NCBI GenBank assembly: GCA_946481025.1
Contig: CAMLNA010000072.1
Span: 1 to 21,681, forward strand
Source: an uncultured Rivibacter sp.
GTDB taxonomy: Bacteria > Pseudomonadota > Gammaproteobacteria > Burkholderiales > Burkholderiaceae
DNA length: 21,681 bases
Reading direction: 5' to 3'
The notes below the pieces were generated by a model that was given only the letters and a program-made list of their open reading frames with translations, was not told the origin of the DNA and ran no database searches. Shown in pieces: positions 15,811 to 21,681 of this stretch. Each line of letters begins with the position of its first letter. Position 1 is the first letter of the stretch. The position numbers and the translations under genes were made by a program.

Positions 15811-18800
15811 ATGAAACGCACCCCTGTGCCCTCGCTGCCCACCCCGAACAGCCTGCAGCCGCTGGCCCGCGGGCTGCTGAGCCTGGTGGGCCTCGTCGCG
15901 GCGGCCACGCTGGTGTGGTTCGTCGGCCCGTTGCTCACGCTGGCGGGGCGCACGCCGCTGGCGGGTGAGCGCGAACGCTGGACCGCCATCGGCGTGCTGG
16001 TGGCGCTGGCGGCGCTGCAGGCGCTCTGGCTGGCGCTGCGCGCCGGGCGCACCAACCGGCGGCTGATCGACCGCATGGTCAGCGAAGCCTCCGCCGAGCA
16101 GCGCGCCGCCCACGACACGCCCGACACCGCCATGCCGCCCGGCCCGGGCGAACAGGAAGTGGAGCTGCTCGGCCAGCGCTTCGAGCGTGCCGTCGGCCTG
16201 CTCAAGCACCGCCGCGTCGGGGGCCGGCATCCCTGGCTCGCCGCGCTCACCGGCCGGCCCTACGTCTACGAACTGCCCTGGTACGTGATCATCGGCGCGC
16301 CCGGTGCCGGCAAGACCACCGCACTGGTCAACTCCGGGCTCGAGTTCCCGCTGGCGGCGCAGCTGGGCAAGAAGGCGGTGCGCGGGATCGGCGGCACCCG
16401 CAACTGCGACTGGTGGTTCACCAGCGACGCGGTGCTCATCGACACCGCCGGGCGCTACACCACGCACGACAGCCACCGCGCCGCCGATCGCACCGCCTGG
16501 CTGGGCTTCCTGGACCTGCTGGCGCAGTACCGCCCGGGCCGCCCCATCAACGGTGTGCTGCTCACGCTGAGCGTGAGCGACCTGCTCAATGCCAGCGAGC
16601 CGCAGCGCGCGGCGCATGCCAGGGAGCTGCGGGCCCGCATCGACGAGCTGCACCAGCGCCTGGGCATCCGCTTCCCGATCTACGCCATGGTCACCAAGTG
16701 CGACCTGCTGGCCGGCTTCATGGAGTTCTTCGCCGACTTCGACAAGGACGAACGCGCGCAGGTCTGGGGCGTGACCTTCCCCTACGACACCGAGCTCACG
16801 TCCGACGACCCGCTCGCCCGCCTGGCGAACGACTTCGCCGTGCTCGAGAAGCGCCTGAACCAGTGCCTCATCGACCGCCTGCATGCCCAGCACGACCGCG
16901 AGCGGCGCCCGGCCATCTATGCCTTCCCGCAGCAATGGAGCGTGCTGCGCGAAACCCTGCAGGCCTTCCTGCAGGGCGTGTTCGGCGAGGCGCAGGAAGA
17001 CCGCACACCGCCCTTCCTGCGCGGCGTGTACTTCACCAGCGCCACGCAGGAAGGCACGCCGGTCGATCGCGCCCTTGGCGGCGTGGCCCGCGCCATGGGC
17101 CTCACCAGCCGGCTGCTCGCCCCCGCCCGGCCCAGCGGCAAGAGCTTTTTCGTGACACGGCTGCTGCGCGACGTGGTGTTCACCGAGGCCGGGCTGGCCG
17201 GGACCAACCTGCGCTGGCAGCGCCGCCGCGCCGGGCTGGGCTGGGCCGCGGTGGCGGCCAGCGTGTGCCTGGTGGGCGGCGGCGCGGCGCTCACCTGGGC
17301 GGGCTTTCAGCACAGCCACGCCCAGATCGCATCGCTCGACGACGAAGTGGCGGCGCTGGGCCGGCAGGCCGCGCGGGCAGCAAAGGCGGCCCCCACCGAC
17401 CTGGCCGCGCTGCTGCCGGTGTTGCAGACCCTGCAGGCGGTGCAACGCCAGGCAGCCGTCGCGCGCGGCGCCGGCACCGTGCCGATGCTGTCGTCGGCCC
17501 TCGGCTTCGACCAGGGCAGCATGCTCGCCGCCGCTGCGCATGACGGCTACGAACGCCTGCTGAAGGACGCCTTCGTCCCGCGCATCGCCGCGCGGCTGGA
17601 GGCGCGCCTGCGCGCCTCCAGCGACGACCCGGCGGCGCAGGAGTCCCGGGTGTCCCGCCTGTACGAAGACCTCAAGGCCTACCTCATGCTCTTCGGCGGC
17701 CGCCACTTCGATACAGCCGCGCTGCGCGCCTTCCTGCTGGCCGACTGGGAAGGCAGCACGCCGCCGGTGGCTGCCAGCGCGGCCGAACGCGAGGCGCTGC
17801 GCGGCCACCTCGAACGGCTGCTGGCGCGCGGTGAAGTGGGTGCGCCTTCGCAGGCGCAGCCGCAGGTCGTCGCACGGGCCCGCGAGCTCGTGGCCGGCGT
17901 GCCGCTGGCGCAGCGGGCCTACGGCCGGCTGCGCCAGATGGACCCCGGGCCGCAGGCCGCCACCTTCTCCGTCGAGTCGGCCGGTGGAGCGGGCGCGCGC
18001 CGGGTCTTCACCCGCGCGAGCGGCAAGCCGCTCGACGCCGGCGTGCCGGGCCTCTACACGCGTGCGGTGCTGCAGCAGTCGCTGCGGCCGCGCACGGTGG
18101 ACGTGCTGCGCCAGCTGGCGGCCGAGCAGTCCTGGGTGCTCGGCACCACTCACGGTGCGGCTGCCGACCCTGCCGGCCAGGCCGCCGTGGCCGACGAGGT
18201 GGAGCGCCTCTACCTCGCCGACTACAAGCGCCTGTGGGGCGAGTTCGTCGCCGACCTGCGCCTCGCGCCGACGTCGGACCTGGCCGCCACGGCAGAAGCC
18301 GCCCAGTTGCTGGCGCATGCCGACTCGCCGCTCGCCACCTTGCTGCGCAACATCGTCAGGGAAGTGAGCGTGGCACAGCCCGCCCAGCTGGGCGCTTCCG
18401 GCACCAGCACCACGGCGGCCGCCGAAACGCTGGTCGACCCGAGCTTCGAAGCGCTGCGCGCCTTCGTCGCCGGCCCGCCCAGCCAGGTGGACGAGATGCA
18501 GGCCCTGCTCGGCCGGCTGTCGCAGCACCTCAGCGCGGTGGACGATGCGACACGGCGCAAGACGGTGCTGCCGGCGAGCAACGTGACCCGCGAGCTGGCC
18601 CAGGCCGCGCAACGTGCCCCCGAACCCTTGCGCGGCATGCTGATCGACCTGGCGCATTCAAGCGCCGGCCAGGCCTTCGCGGCGATGCGCGAGCCGTTGG
18701 CGAGGCAGATGGCCGGCGAACTGGCCGGCCCCTGCTCACGCGCCATGAGCGGACGCTATCCGTTCGTTCGCACCAGCCGCGAGGACATGTCGCGCGAGGA

Positions 18801-19413
18801 GTTCATGCGCACGTTTGCCGCCGGCGGTGTGGTCGACGGCTTCTTCCAGCGCCACCTCTTCCCCTACCTGGACACGTCGATCCGCCCGTGGGCCTACCGC
18901 AAGCCCGACGGGGCGCGGGCCGAGTCGAGCGAGGCCCTGCTGCAGTTCCAGCGCGCGCAGGCCATCCGCGAGGCGTTCTTCCGCGAGGGCGGGCGCACGT
19001 TCGGCGTGCAGCTCGACTTCAGGCTGATCGAGCTCGATGCCGACGCTGCCGCGTTTTCGCTCGACGTCGACGGCCAGGTGATGCGCTTCGTGCGCGGAGC
19101 CACCGGCCGGCGCGGTGCTGAAGGCGCCGTGCAAAGCGTGCGCTGGCCCGGTGCCGGCCCGAGCGGCCGCGTGCAGGTGCAGCTCACACCGCACGGGGGC
19201 AGTGCCGGCCCCGGCCACGTGTTCGAAGGGCCATGGGCCCTGCTGCGCCTGTTCGACCGGGTGCGGCTCGAACCGGGCGCGACGCCCGACCGCGTGATCG
19301 CTTCATTCGACGTCGAAGGCCGCAAGGCCCGCTTCGAGATCCGCAGCAGCACGCCCCACAACCCGCTGCTGCGGTCGGAGCTGGAGCAGTTCCAATGCCC
19401 GAGGCGCCTGTGA
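15811..19413 (+). CDS. tssM: T6SS membrane protein TssM (IcmF)
   Basis: TssM is the large inner-membrane ATPase-like protein linking TssL to the periplasmic lipoprotein TssJ. The start at 15811 (MKRTPVPSLPTPNSLQPLAR) gives 1200 residues, a normal full length. Two N-terminal spans lie near residues 18-45 (LSLVGLVAAATLVWFVGPLL) and 57-78 (WTAIGVLVALAALQALWLAL). The cytoplasmic NTPase domain has PWYVIIGAPGAGKTTAL with Lys168, and AVLIDTAGRYTTHD with Asp211, so both Walker motifs are intact. A third span lies near 476-499, after RRRAGLGW. The long periplasmic part includes the ImcF-related region (AYLMLFGGRHFDTAALR) and a C-terminal FFQRHLFPYLDTSIRPWAYR segment. It follows tssL closely and overlaps tagF by 19 bases. 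No frameshift is evident. Confidence 0.96.
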   Translation: MKRTPVPSLPTPNSLQPLARGLLSLVGLVAAATLVWFVGPLLTLAGRTPLAGERERWTAIGVLVALAALQALWLALRAGRTNRRLIDRMVSEASAEQRAAHDTPDTAMPPGPGEQEVELLGQRFERAVGLLKHRRVGGRHPWLAALTGRPYVYELPWYVIIGAPGAGKTTALVNSGLEFPLAAQLGKKAVRGIGGTRNCDWWFTSDAVLIDTAGRYTTHDSHRAADRTAWLGFLDLLAQYRPGRPINGVLLTLSVSDLLNASEPQRAAHARELRARIDELHQRLGIRFPIYAMVTKCDLLAGFMEFFADFDKDERAQVWGVTFPYDTELTSDDPLARLANDFAVLEKRLNQCLIDRLHAQHDRERRPAIYAFPQQWSVLRETLQAFLQGVFGEAQEDRTPPFLRGVYFTSATQEGTPVDRALGGVARAMGLTSRLLAPARPSGKSFFVTRLLRDVVFTEAGLAGTNLRWQRRRAGLGWAAVAASVCLVGGGAALTWAGFQHSHAQIASLDDEVAALGRQAARAAKAAPTDLAALLPVLQTLQAVQRQAAVARGAGTVPMLSSALGFDQGSMLAAAAHDGYERLLKDAFVPRIAARLEARLRASSDDPAAQESRVSRLYEDLKAYLMLFGGRHFDTAALRAFLLADWEGSTPPVAASAAEREALRGHLERLLARGEVGAPSQAQPQVVARARELVAGVPLAQRAYGRLRQMDPGPQAATFSVESAGGAGARRVFTRASGKPLDAGVPGLYTRAVLQQSLRPRTVDVLRQLAAEQSWVLGTTHGAAADPAGQAAVADEVERLYLADYKRLWGEFVADLRLAPTSDLAATAEAAQLLAHADSPLATLLRNIVREVSVAQPAQLGASGTSTTAAAETLVDPSFEALRAFVAGPPSQVDEMQALLGRLSQHLSAVDDATRRKTVLPASNVTRELAQAAQRAPEPLRGMLIDLAHSSAGQAFAAMREPLARQMAGELAGPCSRAMSGRYPFVRTSREDMSREEFMRTFAAGGVVDGFFQRHLFPYLDTSIRPWAYRKPDGARAESSEALLQFQRAQAIREAFFREGGRTFGVQLDFRLIELDADAAAFSLDVDGQVMRFVRGATGRRGAEGAVQSVRWPGAGPSGRVQVQLTPHGGSAGPGHVFEGPWALLRLFDRVRLEPGATPDRVIASFDVEGRKARFEIRSSTPHNPLLRSELEQFQCPRRL

Positions 19414-20024
19414 CCGCCGCCGGCGTGGGGTGGTACGGCAAGCTGCCAGGCCTGGGCGACTTTGCGTCGCGCCGGCTGCCGGATGCGTTCGTGCAAGGGT
19501 GGGACGCGTGGCTGCAACGCGGCATGGTCCATGCGCAGGAGCAGTTGGGGCACGACGCCTGGCTCGCCCGCTACCTGGTGGCGCCCATCCGGCGCTTCTG
19601 GCTGGCGCCGCAGCTGCTGAGCGACGCGGCATGGGCCGGCCTGCTGATGCCCAGCGTCGATCGTGTCGGGCGACATTTCCCGCTCACCCTGGCAGTGCCC
19701 GGTGCCGGCCTAGCCCAGGCCATTGCCGCGCGCGCATGGTTCGGGCAGCTCGATGCCACCGCCCGGCGCGTGCTCGACACCGGGTACACCGTCGAAGCCT
19801 TCGAAGCAGCGCTGGCTGCGCTGGATGCGATGCCGGCCGAGGCCGACGATGCGTCGGCCGGGCTTGCCGCCACGCTGCTGCAGCCCGGCGGCGAAGCCGG
19901 CACCTGCGCCAGCGTGTGGTGGTGCGGCGATGCCGACGAGGCTTCCCGGTACCGCTGCTTCGCCGCCCTGCCCTCGGCCGCGGCCAGCGTGTCGCTGCTC
20001 ACGGCACCGGAGGCCGGCCCATGA
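19395..20024 (+). CDS. tagF: T6SS-associated protein TagF
   Basis: TagF is a post-translational repressor of T6SS; in Pseudomonas and Agrobacterium it acts through the Fha protein. Starting at 19395 (MPEAPVTAAGVGWYGKLPGL) the product has 209 residues. The open frame extends upstream within tssM, but the GWYGKLPGLGDFASRRLP family signature lies right after this ATG. Other family features are FVQGWDAWLQRGM, YLVAPIRRFWLAPQLL and GLLMPSVDRVGRHFPLTLAV. The C-terminal half is Ala-rich, with a conserved-looking SVWWCGD segment. Unlike the Agrobacterium version it is not fused to a PppA phosphatase domain. It overlaps the tssM end by 19 bases and the next gene by the ATGA at 20021-20024, so all three are translationally coupled. 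Confidence 0.93.
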   Translation: MPEAPVTAAGVGWYGKLPGLGDFASRRLPDAFVQGWDAWLQRGMVHAQEQLGHDAWLARYLVAPIRRFWLAPQLLSDAAWAGLLMPSVDRVGRHFPLTLAVPGAGLAQAIAARAWFGQLDATARRVLDTGYTVEAFEAALAALDAMPAEADDASAGLAATLLQPGGEAGTCASVWWCGDADEASRYRCFAALPSAAASVSLLTAPEAGP

Positions 20025-21580
20025 ACGGGCTCCTGCGCCCCCTGCTGGCGGCGGCGGCATGCATGCTGGCGCTGGCATCGCTGCCTGCGCTTGCGCAAAA
20101 GATGCGCGGCACCGCCATCACCGAAGAGCGCCTGGCGCTCGTGATCGGCAACGCGGCCTATCGCACCGATGCGCTCGACAACCCGATCAACGACGCCCGC
20201 CTGGTGGCCGAGAGCCTCAGGCGCGCCGGCTTTTCGGTGACGCTGCGCGAGAACCTCGACCGCGCAGGCCTGGTGAGCGCGATGCGCGAGTTCGGCACGC
20301 GGCTGTCGGAAAACACCGTGGCGGTCCTGTACTACGCCGGCCACGGCCTGCAGCTGCGCGATCGCAACTACCTCATCCCGGTGGATGCCGAGATCCGCAG
20401 CGAAGACGAGATCCCGATCGCGGGGCTGGACCTCGGCTTCATCCTCGGCCGCATGCAGTTCGCGCGCAGCCGCATCAACATCGTGATCCTCGACGCCTGC
20501 CGCAACAACCCGTTCGCCGGGCGTTCGTCGTCGTCCACCGCCCAGGGCCTGGCGCAGATGGATGCCCCCGTGGGCACCCTGCTCGCCTTCGCCACCGCGC
20601 CCGGCAAGCTGGCCGCCGACAGCGGCGGCGGCGCCAGTGCCAACAGCCTGTATGCGAGCTACCTGGCCCGGCACCTGCTCACACCCGGCCTGCCGGTGGA
20701 AAGCGTGTTCAAGCGGGTGCGCGAAGGCGTGGTGCGCGACACGAAGGAACAGCAGGTGCCCTGGGAAAGCTCGTCGCTGCAAGGCGAGTTCGCCTTCGTG
20801 CCCGGCGTGGCGCCGCGCGCCGAAGCCAATGCCACCGACCTCGAAACCGCGGGCGAGCTGGCGTTCTGGAACAGCATCCAGAACGCCAACCGCGCCGATG
20901 AGTACCGCGCCTACCTGCGCCAGTACCCCAAGGGGCGTTTCGTGGCACTGGCGCAGACGCGGCTCGCGGCCCTGGCGCCGCAGGCTGCCGCGGCACCGGT
21001 GCCCCAGCCGACAGGCACGCCGCCCGGCGCCCGCGCCGACCTGCTGCCGCAGGCCGGCGACACCTGGCGCTACCGCGTGCAGGACCAGTTCCGCCTGGGT
21101 GACCTGTTCATCACGGCACGGGTCGATGGCGTCTCGGCCGACGGCGTCGCAGAAACCTGGACCACCACCTCCGACGCGAAGGTGCGCACCACCATCGCAG
21201 CACTGGAGGCCGGCTTCCACCCGCTGCCGGGCTGGACCCTGTCACCCCCCGAGTTTTCGCCCTACCTGCTGGCCGCGGGGCCGCTGCGCGCAGGGCAGCG
21301 ACTGGGCGACCAGCAGCGCCGCATCGAACAGGTGAGCGTGCCGCTGCGGGTGAGCGTCGAAGGCGAAGAAGAGGTGGTGGTGGGCGCCGGGCGATTCCGC
21401 GCCACCAAGGTGGTCCTGCGCGGCCAGGGCCGCGCGCGCGGCGCGGCGGTGAGCGCGGAGCACGTGGTGTGGTATGCGGCGCAGGTGAAGCGGCCGGTGA
21501 AGTACACGGTGTCGACTTACGTGGGGGCGTCGCTGCGGGAGGCGACGACGTTTGAGCTGGTGGAGTTCAGGGTGAACTGA
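20021..21580 (+). CDS. Exported caspase-like (peptidase C14) protein of the T6SS locus
   Basis: The 519-residue product starts at 20021 with a clear signal peptide (LLAAAACMLALASLPALA, then QK). The caspase-fold domain follows at about residues 37-250: ERLALVIGNAAY, NPINDARLVAESLRRAGF, catalytic His108 in YYAGHGLQLRDRNYLIP and catalytic Cys160 in VILDACRNNPFAG. GTLLAFATAPGKLAAD follows. Next comes a short helical unit often seen in such proteins (ELAFWNSIQNANRADEYRAY, then PKGRFVALAQTRL, about 285-325). After a Pro-rich linker, a C-terminal beta-rich domain (about 340-519, from LPQAGDTWRYRVQDQF to TTFELVEFRVN) has no family I can name with certainty. Both catalytic residues are intact. Translational coupling to tagF suggests a T6SS-related job in the periplasm, such as regulation or effector processing, but this is untested inference. 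Confidence 0.88.
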   Translation: MNGLLRPLLAAAACMLALASLPALAQKMRGTAITEERLALVIGNAAYRTDALDNPINDARLVAESLRRAGFSVTLRENLDRAGLVSAMREFGTRLSENTVAVLYYAGHGLQLRDRNYLIPVDAEIRSEDEIPIAGLDLGFILGRMQFARSRINIVILDACRNNPFAGRSSSSTAQGLAQMDAPVGTLLAFATAPGKLAADSGGGASANSLYASYLARHLLTPGLPVESVFKRVREGVVRDTKEQQVPWESSSLQGEFAFVPGVAPRAEANATDLETAGELAFWNSIQNANRADEYRAYLRQYPKGRFVALAQTRLAALAPQAAAAPVPQPTGTPPGARADLLPQAGDTWRYRVQDQFRLGDLFITARVDGVSADGVAETWTTTSDAKVRTTIAALEAGFHPLPGWTLSPPEFSPYLLAAGPLRAGQRLGDQQRRIEQVSVPLRVSVEGEEEVVVGAGRFRATKVVLRGQGRARGAAVSAEHVVWYAAQVKRPVKYTVSTYVGASLREATTFELVEFRVN

Positions 21581-21681
21581 CCCCTAGAACGTTGAGAAAA
21601 CTTCTTTGAACCGCCAGAGAAGCCGCTGCAACTGAAGGTCAGGCTGAGACGAAACGCTCAGACCGAAACCCGGAACGCAAC
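21581..21681. other. Intergenic tail with a small inverted repeat
   Basis: These 101 bases after the caspase-like gene are less GC-rich than the coding DNA and contain no convincing start. CTGAG (21644-21648) and CTCAG (21657-21661) form a 5-base-pair stem around ACGAAACG; GGT and ACC just outside could extend it through a bulge. There is no T-tract, so a classic terminator is not supported. It may be the leader of a gene beyond the window. Confidence 0.3.

Noticed and set aside
15649..18657. A 1002-codon minus-strand open frame opposite tssL and tssM
   Set aside because: It is antisense to TssL/TssM with intact Walker motifs and domain architecture; the translated product is His/Gln/Arg/Ala-rich with no recognisable family.
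21601..21622. CTTCT/AGAAG pairing as a terminator for the T6SS operon
   Set aside because: Only a five-base stem with a loop of about 12 bases and no T-tract; not distinguishable from chance.

Overview
The window is GC-rich, gene-dense bacterial chromosome. Gene order and protein families point to a betaproteobacterium of the order Burkholderiales, probably Comamonadaceae or a close relative. The rng-maf-rlmH-rsfS-nadD-hemF-purD-yebC order supports this, as does the GC-ending codon use. The assignment is from pattern recognition, not a database search. No rRNA, tRNA, CRISPR array, insertion sequence or phage gene was seen. No stretch longer than about 250 bases lacks a gene.

Region 1 (1-6362, minus strand) is a compact housekeeping operon. 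In transcription order it holds yebC, purD, hemF, nadD, rsfS, rlmH, maf and rng (cut by the window start). Several junctions overlap or abut: ATGA overlaps at yebC/purD and purD/hemF, a 20-base overlap at hemF/nadD, and zero or one base at nadD/rsfS and rlmH/maf. Its themes are ribosome and RNA maturation plus nucleotide, NAD and heme supply. RsfS carries an unusual histone-H1-like Lys/Ala/Pro tail of about 100 residues.

Region 2 (6461-9843, plus strand) starts from the 98-base gap shared with yebC. It is a short accessory operon: a HerA/YjgR-type ATPase, a small predicted lipoprotein, a Tat-exported aldo/keto reductase and a DUF2784 membrane protein. The last gene meets tagH head-on, with abutting stop codons forming TGATCA.

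Region 3 (9844-21580) is part of a type VI secretion system (T6SS) locus, built around its membrane complex and a threonine-phosphorylation control circuit. tagH (FHA protein) runs on the minus strand. Diverging from it is a plus-strand operon: exported FecR-domain protein, membrane Tll0287-like sensor with a c-heme site and HAMP domain, soluble Ser/Thr kinase, tssL (DotU plus OmpA domain), tssM, tagF and an exported caspase-like protein. The 243-base gap between tagH and the FecR gene carries a convincing sigma-70-like promoter and a hairpin with a T-tract on the minus strand.

The most interesting reading is a split trans-envelope kinase pathway. The sensor ends right after its HAMP domain and has no output module. 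The neighbouring kinase is soluble and has no sensor module. The TssL N-terminus carries three copies of a Thr-h-h-[V/M]-Pro-x-Pro motif that look like phospho-acceptor and FHA-docking sites. This would be a variant of the PpkA/Fha/TssL switch known from Agrobacterium and Pseudomonas, but with a different envelope sensor. No PppA phosphatase and no sheath, tube or baseplate genes are in the window.
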